Translations under genes and position numbers: made by a program
Shown: positions 1 through 9,737 of the stretch, piece after piece
Layout: each line of letters opens with the position of its first letter
How positions within the stretch are numbered: position 1 is the stretch's first letter
Notes under the pieces: generated by a model
What the model saw: the letters and a program-made list of their open reading frames with translations, nothing else
What the model was told of the DNA's origin: nothing
Database searches by the model: none
Assembly (NCBI RefSeq): GCF_902148855.1
Contig: NC_043961.1
Coordinates: forward strand, 17,350,210-17,414,209
Length of the DNA stretch: 64,000 nt
Direction: 5' to 3'
DNA from: Sphaeramia orbicularis
Taxonomy: Eukaryota > Chordata > Actinopteri > Kurtiformes > Apogonidae

Positions 1-2967
1 CACAGAACAAAACAAGTCCAGTTACAGACGATGATGATGAAGATAATGATGATTCAGCTTATTGTGTCTTACTGAAGTCAACGCCATACTTGGCCCCGCT
101 CCCTCCTTTAGGGACCCACCCCCTGCTGCGGAAGTGATGATAGGCAGAGTACGAGCTGACGAAGTCTGGACGCTGGGACCGGAATGTCTGCCACAGCTGA
201 ATGACTGACAGGGGCTCCTGACCAATCACAGCGCAGCATCACATATAGCTGTAACCTCTGACCTTTAACCCTGATATTGTATGTCTAAATGATTATTATT
301 ACTTGGATATTAATTGTCTGTGATATATGTGTGTAATATTTACTAACATTAAGAAAAAGGAGTAAGTCTAGTGATGTACCTGGTTCAGGTAGACAGACAG
401 GCAGCCCAGACTGTAGACCAGAAAGAACGCCTGTGAAAAACAGACAAACAAATAAACAAACAAACACATGGAATCACAGCCAAACATTTCATCCATCAGG
501 ACATTGAGGGAGGAGTTTGGGTCGTTTGGAGCTTTACCTCCTCCAGACTGAGTTGCAGATACTCAGTGAGAGAGAACGGAGTTCGTCGGATCTGAATGAG
601 GTCCCCCTGCACCTGCACAACGACAATGATGACAAAAACAACAATCAGACCTACAGCAACATCTGCCATGACAACAGCTAGTGGAAGACAGGTTAAAGGG
701 GCTACATGTACTGTCTCTACTTTCATATCTTAAAAAAATAGGACCATTGTCCCTATATCTCACCGATATGTTCTTTCAAGAATCAAAACACAAGTTGTGG
801 TTCTTCTCAGAAGTCCCATCCCAAATGTCCAACTGTCCAACCAAACCAACCAAACCAACCAACCAACCAACCAACCAACCAACCAACCAACAACTTCCAC
901 CTCAAACCAAAAAGTTTCTCACTGTTTTCAAAAGTTTCAATAGTGTTTTTCTTCTACTTTGCAAACACTGTGGATGTTCACGGAAATGTTCTCTGTGGTA
1001 TTTAATGACACATCTCATCTTATCTGATTCAGACTCACCAGGACAAAACCCTGACCTGGAACCACAAGACCACAATCTGGTTCTGTATCAGAGGCAGACT
1101 CAGGATCTGGTTCAGGGTTCAGTTCTTGCTCTCTGTACTTGCAGTCTATTTCCATCTCTGATTCGTCCACACCTGAGCTGACTCCACCACCACCTGGTGC
1201 AGTCTCCGCCCCCTCTCTGTCCTCCTCTTTACCCATTTGGCCGTTCTCTCCTGGCCCCACCTCCCATCTCATCTCCTCCAGTGTCACAGGCTCAGCAAGT
1301 TTGAGCAACCTTTGACTGACAGATTCTTCGTCCAATCCCTGAGCAGACAGAGCTCGCCCCGCCCACCTGAGCAGGTCTTCATACCTGGGCCAAAACAGAA
1401 GACAAGGATAATTTGAGTCTAGAACAGTAGAACACTCTGAAAACTAGAGCAGAATACAGCCTCCTCTTACATTAAAAGACAACAGACCACAATCAGAAAC
1501 AGTTTATGAACATTTGACGAACAAATCCGTGAATCATTAATACTTTCTGATTTGTGTTTCTTTGTTAACTGGGAACACACACAACCTGATTTAGACCATG
1601 AGGAAACACACATCTCTGTAAAATCTGAATCTACACATGAGAAAAATAACAATAAAAAAACAGTTAATGGCCATCTTCTACTCCATTAAAGGTGATAATT
1701 GATGTTTACAGTAACAACTGCAGCAGTGATTTGTGCATTTCACTTTCAAAAGATGAGAGACAAATAGAAGCAGTGAATAATCTGGACCAGAATCTAATTC
1801 AGGTCAGCGTGATCAGGATGAAGTCAGCAGGAGCAATGAACGTGCCAGGTGACCAATCAGGACTCGGGGTCTTTTATCATTAAATGAGAAGCTCGTATTA
1901 TATTTTAACAATAACAGACAGAATGTTATGTGAAGAAACAGGATGAGATGCCACTGACCTGCTCTGTGAGACGACAGGCAGAAGGTGACCCTCTATTCTG
2001 AAACACAAACACAGTCATCTGACTACAGCACACGTCTCTGACAGACAATGCTGATGGTGATGTCATAAGTTCAGAGAGTAAACTCACGGTTCACTTTGGC
2101 TGAAGAGCTGTGGTCCGGTCGGCTCTGGAGAAGACGCCTTTCCCGAAAAAAACCCTGAAACAACAAAACCTGTTCAGCCTGACAGTCAAAACTCAGGGTT
2201 AGTCACATGTATATTTAAGACCTGGTTTAATCTGGACTCACTCAGACCTGGTTTAATGTAATGTGGACTCACTCAGACATGGTTTAAATGGACTCACTCA
2301 GACCTGGATTAATGTGATGTTGAATCACTCAGACCTGGTTTAAAATGGACTCATTCATATCTAGTCTTAAGTGGACTCACTCAGACCTGGTTTAAATGGA
2401 CTCACTCAAACCTGGCTTAATGTGACGTGGACTCACTCAGAACCTGGTTTAAATGGACTCACTCAGACCTGATGTGGAATCGCTCAGACCTTGTTGTGAA
2501 ATGGACTCATTCATATCTAGTCTTAAGTGGATTCACTCAGACCTGGTTAATGCGGACTCACTCAGACCTGGTTTAATGTAATGTGGACTCCTCAGACCTG
2601 GTTGTAATGTAATGTGGACTCACTTCAGACCTGGTTTAAATGGACTCACTCAGACCTGGCTTAATGTGATATGGACTCACTCAGACCTGGTTTAAATGGA
2701 CTCACTCAGACCTGGCTTAATGTGATGTGGAATCACTCAGACCTGGTTTAAAATGGACTCATTCATATCTAGTCTTAAGTGGACTCACTCAGACCTGGCT
2801 GTAGATGCTCTGGATGTGATCTGGATCCCGAACCAGGACGTGCTGGTTGATGAGGTCGGCTCGGAAGTGGATGGTTTCCCCCCGGGTTTTGGTTCACCGG
2901 TAGCGGAGCCTGGTACTCCTCGATAAACCCGGGGTCGTCTTCGGGGAGGCCGAAACTCCGCGTGCAT
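1..2967 (-). CDS. tsen2: TSEN2, tRNA-splicing endonuclease subunit 2 (3' end off the window)
   Basis: TSEN2 is a nuclear subunit of the endonuclease that cuts introns from pre-tRNAs. Exons read on the minus strand: 2795-2967, 2088-2154, 1959-1997, 1039-1384, 538-612, 380-430 and 73-217. Start MHAEFRPPRRRPRVY resembles the human N-terminus. Later pieces FRADLINQHVLVRDPDHIQ, YEDLLRWAGRAL, FSLTEYLQLSLEE, AFFLVYSLGCLSVY and YSAYHHFRSRGWVPK follow TSEN2 in order. The acidic middle (exon 1039-1384) is poorly conserved, as in other species. Exon 73-217 ends at KYGVDF; the catalytic Tyr/His/Lys region would be off the left edge. The frame is not clean. Exon 1 needs two one-base shifts to pass from the start to EEYQAPLPVNQ and then to the FRADLINQ frame. 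The 67-nt second exon has seven Ts and reads FRERRLLQ where FGKGVFSR is expected, and its exit phase fits only if a donor 4 nt further on is used. Assembly error or recent decay are both possible. Family identity is secure; integrity is not. Confidence 0.88.
839..890. repeat. (ACCA)n microsatellite in a TSEN2 intron
   Basis: A run of about twelve ACCA/AACC units lies in the intron between the TSEN2 exons at 1039-1384 and 538-612. It creates a spurious plus-strand open frame with a PTNQ repeat. Confidence 0.85.
2213..2795 (-). repeat. Minisatellite of about 20 units starting at the TSEN2 exon 1 donor
   Basis: On the minus strand each unit contains CCAGGTCTGAGTGAGTCC followed by a variable spacer such as ATTTAAA or ATATCACATTAAG, about 24-37 bp per unit. 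The first unit is the real 5' splice site of TSEN2 exon 1 (CAG, then GTCTGAGT), so every unit carries a copy of that donor. Divergence between units suggests an old array. It fills most of intron 1. Confidence 0.85.
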
Positions 2968-4206
2968 GGCGCGGACCGGTCTACGTGAAAACGGACTCGT
3001 TTACAGACGCGGTTAAACCTGTTATTGCGCTTTTGTGTGAATTATTGTCTGTTCTGCTTTGTTTCATTTGTTTGTTTGTTTTTAGCCTGCTATTCTGACA
3101 GTTTTAATCTTTGCTGTGTACCTTTAGATTCGTTCGGCTGTAGCCGTTTTCAGTCATTCATAAACGTACCGGCTTGTTTTTGCTGTCGGACGGTGTCACA
3201 CCATCTGTGTCCGGGTTGCTCTTAACTCTTCTAAAACAGTTCCGGCCCCACAGCTCATAGTATCCTGTTGTTGTTTTTATTTAGTTTATTTATTTGTGAA
3301 TGAGTTAATATTATAATAAATTCCTAAAAAATGAGAGTATTTTCCTCCTTAGAGTTTTATGCTGTGTTTTATATGCATATTGTTTTTCCTCATAAAAAGG
3401 CAAGTAAAAACAATGAAGCTGTCAGCTCCCCTCATGGCATTTATTCATTTATTTGGTCTCATTTATGAAGTATTCATAATGTATGTTTTCAATCGGTCAG
3501 TCTCTCACTCTCTTAAAAACAAATCGAAGAGGCCTTGTAGATGTCGTTAAAGTTGTTTCCTTTTGTATTTTCCATGGTGGGACATTGTGGGAAATGTAAT
3601 ACATTAGACATTATACATCACATCAGAGAACAGAGGATAAAGACACTCACATGACCCGTTTCATTTATTTATGCTAAAACAAAAAATTCTACTTGACAGT
3701 AAACTCAGGCTTCTTCCATTCACATTGGCTAAATACATTCAGAGCAGCAGAGGTATATTTTAACTGTTGTGAGTGAAAACAAAAAAACATGACTCAAACT
3801 TAGATCATTAATGAAGACATGAAACTCCCTGTTTTTCACTGGATGATTCATCACCATTTCAATGAATCCGGGGCTTTTCCCACTGTTTCAGTTTGATGCA
3901 GTATTTCATACGGTGACATATAATAACAGAGGACCTGATCAGTGTAACCACATGTCTCTGATCCAGAATCAGATCAATTCAGTCCAACATTTCTGATCTA
4001 ACATGTCATGTATGTTTTTATTTCCTTGTGTAAATTCAGTCAATATTCCAGTGTCCTCATCAAGCACATGTCCTTCATCCAGACAAATACTACCCCACCT
4101 TGACTGACAGGAACAAGTTATTACAGATAAACACCGATTTGGATGTAAAAACTCAATGGAATGTAGTATTTTGAGATGGCTCATCAGATTTTTTGTCCCA
4201 TCTGTC
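2968..4206. promoter_or_regulatory. TSEN2 5' flank and MKRN2OS 3' flank
   Basis: The first 250 bases next to the TSEN2 start are CpG-bearing and probably hold its promoter; I see no clear TATA box. From about 3250 to 4000 the sequence is AT-rich, with no gene or recognisable repeat. The last 200 bases are probably MKRN2OS 3' UTR. Confidence 0.4.
4017..4022 (-). terminator. AATAAA polyadenylation signal, MKRN2OS
   Basis: AATAAA on the minus strand, about 185 bases past the MKRN2OS stop codon. Position and strand fit, but transcript ends were not seen. Confidence 0.4.
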
Positions 4207-6012
4207 TCACTCTGTGTCCTCCTGCTCCTCCTCCTGTCTGTCCACCATGTAATACTTCTCCTTCTTGATGTGCTGGTACAGTGTCGTGTACTTGGAGACC
4301 CTTCTCATCCTCGGCAGGATGAAAGTGTGAGTGAAGGCATCTCTGCTCATGGAGCTCCGCCCCTCGGCTGCCAGGACGCCGTTAATGAACTGAAGACAGA
4401 AACTGAAGCAATTATGGGTGTCGTCATCGAACCTGAGACACAGACAGACAGAGAGACACAGAGACACAGAGAGACAGTCACTCAGAGGTCGAACTATTCA
4501 GGTGTTTAGATTTACAGGTGTTGATGTGTTCAGGTGTACCTGTGCCAGGCTGGGTCCCACATTGGTCCATCAGAGAACCGCTCCAGGTACTGGTCCCACT
4601 GAGCTAACAGGTGGAACATGTCGGGTCTGACCAATGGGATGCTGACGCAGCTCTCCCAGCCAGACTCATCTCTACGAACACCTGAACGGGTGTAGTTATA
4701 CACCACACCTGCACACCCGTTAAGCACTCCGTCACCCATAGTACACGTTACACACATTACACACATTACACACATGTTTAGTGTAACCATGTGTACACAC
4801 AGCAACATTACATACTGTAATCAAACACATACCTTTAGTGTCTGAGATCCCAGTGTGAAGTTCTGACGTTCCATCAAAGTCCCTACAGTTAAACAGAAGA
4901 ACAGACGCTGGTTGGACACAGTTCAACTAGTTCAACTGGTTTCAACAGGTTTCAGCTGTTTTTAGCTAGATTCAATTTTGGTTTCAACTTATTTCAGGAG
5001 TTGCACTGTTTTTAAATTGTTTAAATTTTGGTTTCAATGGGTTTTTGAGAGTTTTCAGTGGGTTTTGATTGATTTTAACTGGATTCAACATGTTTCAAAT
5101 AGTTTCAACATGTTTAAGATGGCTTCAATAGGTTTCAACTCATTTTAACTGGTTTCAACTTTTCAATTTTGATTTCAGCTGCCTTTGTCAGGTTTTAGCT
5201 GGTTTCACCAGGCTTCAACATGTTTCAGCTGTTTTCAACTAACTTTCAACTAAATTCAATTTTGGTTTCCACTGGTTTCAAAAGGGTTTAATTGTTTTCA
5301 ATTTTGGTTTTGATTGTTTTTTGACAGATTTCAACAGCTTTCAACTAACTGTAACTGGTTACAACGTGTTTCAACTGTCTTCAGCTCTTTTCAGTTTTGA
5401 TTTCAACTGGCTTTTGACAGGGTTCAACTGGTTTCCACAGGTTTCAACTGTTTACAGCTTGATTCAATTTTGGCCTCAGCTGGTTTTCAACAGATTTCAA
5501 GTGATTTTAGGTGGTTTCAAATGGATGTAACTGGTTAAAGTATTACTCTGTTAGAGACAAATATTGTACTTTTTCACTCCCCAGTGACACAATGGATAGT
5601 TTATCAGTTGCTTAAAATAAAACACAACTGTTTGTGATGTTTTTGTTTCTTGTAGGAAAGGATTTAATATTTTTACTTGACCACTGGTACTTTATGCTGT
5701 GATACTTTTACTCATACTGGAGTATTTATACAGACATGCATTGATACTTTCACTTCTTCTACCAGTGGTGCTTCTATGGTTTTGTGTTTGTTTACCTGTG
5801 TTTGTTTACCTGGTATCGTTTGTGGATGATGGAGCCAGGAGGAGGCAGCAGCAGCTCTTGTGCCCGTTGCTGAGGGGGGAGGGCAGGCTGACGGGGGCCT
5901 CGGTCAGCCTCCGCCCCTTCAGTTCCTCCCCACAGTTCGGACACTCGTCAGGAACAGAAAAACAGAAGATCTGCTTCTGACAGTGACTCAGCCGGATCAC
6001 ACTGCGATCCAT
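4207..6012 (-). CDS. mkrn2os: MKRN2OS (MKRN2 opposite-strand protein)
   Basis: Four exons on the minus strand (5810-6012, 4833-4882, 4540-4708, 4207-4432) join in phase to about 215 residues, close to the mammalian length. The N-terminus HCQKQIFCFSVPDECPNCG carries a CPNC pair where human has CPLC. EAPVSLPSPLSNGHK, VVYNYTRSGVRRDESGWE, LLAQWDQYLERFSDG, FINGVLAAEGR and FILPRMRRVSKYTTLYQHI follow the human order. The C-terminus is acidic (EEEQEDTE). The biochemical function is unknown. As in mammals it lies head-to-head with MKRN2, but here 3.7 kb of repeats separate the two starts. All four exons are open, and the splice sites are ordinary GT-AG. Confidence 0.9.
4924..5530. repeat. Degenerate GTTTCAACTG array in MKRN2OS intron 1
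   Basis: About 600 bases are built almost entirely from variants of GTTTCAACTG, TTTTCAACAG and TTTCAATTTTGG. No two units match exactly, so it is an old or gene-converted minisatellite. It occupies most of the 0.9 kb intron between 4883 and 5809. Confidence 0.8.
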
Positions 6013-6355
6013 CTCCTCATATCCAGGATCATTGCATTTAAGTAAAACGTCATAGGTTCATGTTTAACAACAGTAAAATGTATTTGTACAATGCAGGACC
6101 TTCAATAAACAGTCGCTTTGTAAATTATGTTTGATGTCATCCATACTTTCAGCCTCTATAAATCAAAAGTTTCCTCATAAGACCTTGAGAACTGTTCCCA
6201 AGACTAAAACAAGCTAAATTCAATTCATCTAAATGAAAATAAAATCACTAAATCACTTGTTAATCTACCATAAACTAAACTGAAAACACATTAAAAATAA
6301 GAACTGAGCATTTAGAATCATCAGGATTCTGACTCAGGTCTTAGTTTTCATTCTC

Positions 6356-6604
6356 AGGTCCTGGTCCTAGTCTTGATCCTGATCCTGATATCAGTCTTGG
6401 TCATGGCCCTGGTCCTGGTCTTGGTCTTGGTATTGGTCCTGGCCCTTGGTCCTGGTTCTGGTCCTGGTCTTGGTCCTGGCCCTTGGTCCTGGTCCTGGTT
6501 CTGGTTCTGGTCCTGTTTCTGGTCTTGGTCTAAATTCTGGCCCTTGGTCCTGGTTCTGGTCCTGTTTCCGCGCCTGGCCCTGGTCCTGGTCTTGGTGTCT
6601 GGTC
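6356..6604. repeat. (GGTCCT/GGTCTT)n degenerate hexamer array
   Basis: Roughly forty hexamer units of GGTCCT, GGTCTT and GGTTCT type occupy about 250 bases. The period of six keeps several frames open and gives false low-complexity ORFs on both strands. Confidence 0.85.
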
Positions 6605-7544
6605 CTGTCAGTGTGTCGTCTGTTTCTTCTTCTTCTCTCCTTTTTCTCTGTCACACCTGGTCGCTGGGTTACAGCCTATCAGATGACATCACTGCCGGGC
6701 TCTGGCCTATCAGTTTGCAGGTTCTGCCAGATAAGCAGTCACGTGACTCAGCTCACCTACAGACTGCTTTGGTCCTTTGCCATGGGAACGGACTCTGACC
6801 TGCAGCTCAGTGTTGAGTCTCCTTCACGTGTTAATGATAAACTTCAGGCTCGTAAACACACATCAGGTCTGAATGAAAATGAATGTTTATAATCAACACT
6901 GTTTGTTTGCTTGTTTGATTGTTTGTTTGTTAATCTGTCATGATGGATTTATAGTCATTAGTCTCTTAACATTTACTTTTGATGTTGTTCTTTATATCTT
7001 GTTAAAGCTCAGGCGGTGTTAGAACAAATAGACGCTGACAGTTACAGGCCTATTTCACGTGTTCACATTAATGATGTATTTGTTCTATTGTCCCAGAAAA
7101 CAGCCAGTACCAATCATCCACATCCTGAAAACTGAACCTAAATGAGCTCCTCTAATGTCCACTTGAGTCGAGTCAGTAGAAATAGACACGTTTACAGGCT
7201 GGTTTTAATGTCCCAGAAGTAAATTCACAAATAACTCACCTGTACACACCTGCATAATGAAGGGCGTGGCTACTGTGATTGACAATTGAGTGAGTGTTGC
7301 CCACTGTTGATTCAATGAGATGCGTCCACTGTCCTAACAGCAGGTCCTAATGGCCTCACTCAGGACCCCTCTGACTCTGGTGGATGATCTGGTGTTGTGG
7401 TATACACTGGATCCAGTTTTATGTGTCTGTAATTCATGAGTTTAGTGACTATGTTAAACATTAGAGACTCATGTCTGACCTGAGGTCAGCACAGTCATTT
7501 ATATTAGCATCTACAAGAGCAAATAGGGTTTTATAGGTCTAGTC

Positions 7545-7985
7545 CAGGTGCAGTTCAGGTCCAGGTCCAGGTCCAGGTCCAGGTCCAGGTCCAGGTCCAG
7601 GTCCCGTTCAGTCCAATCAAGTACAGGTCCAGTCCAGGTCCAAGTCAACAATCTGGTCCAAGTCCAAGTCCAAGTCCAATCCAGTCTAGGTCCAAGTTCA
7701 GATCCAAGTCTATGTCTAGTCCAGGTCCCAGCTCAGTCCAGTCCAGAGTCAAGTCCAGATCCAGGTCCAAGTCTAAGTCTAAGGCAAGGTCCATGTCCAA
7801 TCTAGTCTAAGTCCAGGTCCTGATTCAGGTCCAGGTTCAGTTCCAAGTCCAGTTCTAGTCCAGCTCCAGGTACAGCCCTGACCTAATCCAGGTCCAAGTA
7901 TGGGTCTGGTCCAGGTTGAGATCCAAATCCAAATCCAAGTCCAATCCAGTCCAGGTCCACATTCAGGTCCAGGTTCAGTCAAATA
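7545..7985. repeat. (AGGTCC)n degenerate hexamer array
   Basis: The array begins with a near-perfect run of AGGTCC at about 7555-7606 and decays into AAGTCC, AGTCTA and AGTTCA units up to 7985. A smaller block of the same kind lies at 8858-8955. Confidence 0.85.
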
Positions 7986-8089
7986 CATTTTTCATTGCTT
8001 TTCTGAATAAAATCAATCTTAACTCTACTCCCAGAAACATTTCTTATTTAGACTTTTAAAAATTTATTATGAGCCACATAAATAACGGA

Positions 8090-8480
8090 ATCACCCAGAT
8101 TTCTGAATTTTTCAGTTTTTTTTCAACATTTGTCAAAATGAGTAAAATAGTCAATACAATGAACAAAAACAAATATAAACAAATGAAGAAAATGATCAAA
8201 AAACATAAACAACATGAACAAAACAATGAGCAAAAATGAACAAAATTATGAATAGAATTAAATAAAATGAAAACAAAAAAAATTAATAAAATAACCCAAA
8301 CCTAAAAGGAGCAAAGTAATGAAAAATGTCCCATAAATGAAAAATTAATGAAATAATGAACTACATTAAAATGAAAAAATTACCATAACATATTAATGAA
8401 TAAAAATTAACAGAATGATTAATAAAATGAATTAAAATGAACAAAGTGGTTAATAAAATTAATAATAAAAATTAACATAA
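8090..8480. repeat. A-rich AATGAACAAAA low-complexity block
   Basis: Diverged units like AATGAACAAAA and AATTAATAAAATG. A T-rich counterpart with TTTTGTTCATTT words follows at 9000-9370, and a similar A-rich field recurs at 36360-37330. Confidence 0.65.
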
Positions 8481-8857
8481 CTGATAATCAGTAAAGGGAC
8501 AGTGTTTTCCTCTATCATCACTGCATCGTGTGAGCGTTTCCATCGACTTCCTTCTTTCGACCTGAATCTGAGTAAAAGCTTCACAATGCGATGGATTCAC
8601 TTTTTCCATCTCACCTGTCAGACTGTGACCTGATCCTGGCGGCTCAGGTGTGACTCATGTGGAAAACAACATGAGATGCTCAACTCACATGACCATTTGA
8701 ACAAGTGACTGCCTGAATGCAGTCTGCAGGGGTCAAAGGTTGCAGTGTGAGAAAGAAATACTGCACTGCAAGAAAAAGTACTGATATGAAGATGAAACAA
8801 ACCAGAACCAGAACAGAACCACAAAAGGGAGAGAAGATCTAGATCCAAGTTAATGTT

Positions 8858-8955
8858 CAGGTCCAGGTCCAGGTCCAGTAACTGGTCCAGTTCTAGTCTA
8901 GGTCTACATTCAGGTCTAGGTCCAGGTCAAGGTCCAGTCCAGTCCAGGTCTAGTT
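8858..8955. repeat. Second small AGGTCC array
   Basis: Sixteen or so AGGTCC/AGGTCT-like units, about 900 bases from the larger array and in the same orientation. Probably one dispersed minisatellite field. Confidence 0.7.
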
Positions 8956-8999
8956 CTAAGGCTAATATTATTCTATTCATTTTTTTGATTTATGAAATA

Positions 9000-9370
9000 A
9001 AATGAGCAAAGAAACAAAACAGTCAACAAAACAAAGCTGAAGAAATGAAGAAAATCAACATTGAATGACCAATATTATTTTACACATTTTTGTTAATTTA
9101 TTAGCGATTTTGGTTTTTATTATTTTGTTTGTGCTGTTGAATATTTCATTAATTTTTATGTTGAGTTTGTTCATTATTTGGTTCACACTGTAGTTTATTT
9201 TCTTCATGTTTTTTTTATAACCTAGTTTTATTTACTTATTTCTTTATTATTTTGTTCATTTTGATTATTATCTAAATAATTTTTTGTTGTTGTATATTAT
9301 TTTCCTCGTGTTGCTCATAATTTCATTTTTTTTGTTTCTTTGTTTGTTTATCATTTTGTTCTTCTTTTCA
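9000..9370. repeat. T-rich low-complexity block, inverted relative to 8090-8480
   Basis: It starts A-rich and turns into TTATTTTGTTCATTTT-like words, the complement of the block at 8090-8480. No coding content. Confidence 0.55.
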
Positions 9371-9425
9371 GTGTTCAAGGTACTTTACTATCCCCTAGGG
9401 GCAAGTTATTATACAGCCAGTAATA

Positions 9426-9463
9426 CGCACAAACAAACAAACAAACAAACAAACAAACAAACA
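9426..9463. repeat. (AAAC)n microsatellite
   Basis: About nine AAAC units, upstream of the MKRN2 promoter region. Confidence 0.85.
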
Positions 9464-9559
9464 GATACAATACAAAAACAAAAGTCACACTATTCACTTT
9501 TTCACTATTTTAGATGGTTTGGTTTGACTGGTGTAGTCTGGCCAGTCCACTTGTGGACC

Positions 9560-9737
9560 TGGTGCGGTTCTCACTCCAGAACAAACGGTGGCGCTTTGAC
9601 AAAGAAGATGAAGGAAAACGGAACCTTCATGTCCGGAACCTTCGTGTTGTCCCCTGAGGTTTCGGTCGGAAGGTTTAAACCAGGACGCTGAAACATAACT
9701 TTGAAGACGCCGTTAAATCTCAATCTGCGCGAGGAAG
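9560..9737 (+). promoter_or_regulatory. Probable MKRN2 promoter and 5' UTR
   Basis: Base composition changes from AT-rich repeat to CpG-bearing sequence just upstream of the MKRN2 start and through the first intron to about 9870. No TATA box is evident, as usual for a housekeeping promoter. The transcription start was not determined. Confidence 0.45.

Larger units (their letters stand above)
6013..9737. other. Repeat-rich spacer between MKRN2OS and MKRN2
   Basis: No gene is seen here. The spacer holds GGTCCT/GGTCTT and AGGTCC arrays, A-rich and T-rich low-complexity blocks and an AAAC microsatellite. Unique-looking stretches at about 6610-7500 and 8490-8840 show no coding pattern. The open frames over the arrays are periodic artefacts. 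Confidence 0.7.

Noticed and set aside
6373-7988. Several long ORFs of alternating residues (LVLVLV, DQDQDQ, RSRSRS, SWSW)
   Set aside because: They are translations of hexamer arrays whose period is a multiple of three, so all frames stay open. No start context or splice logic supports them.
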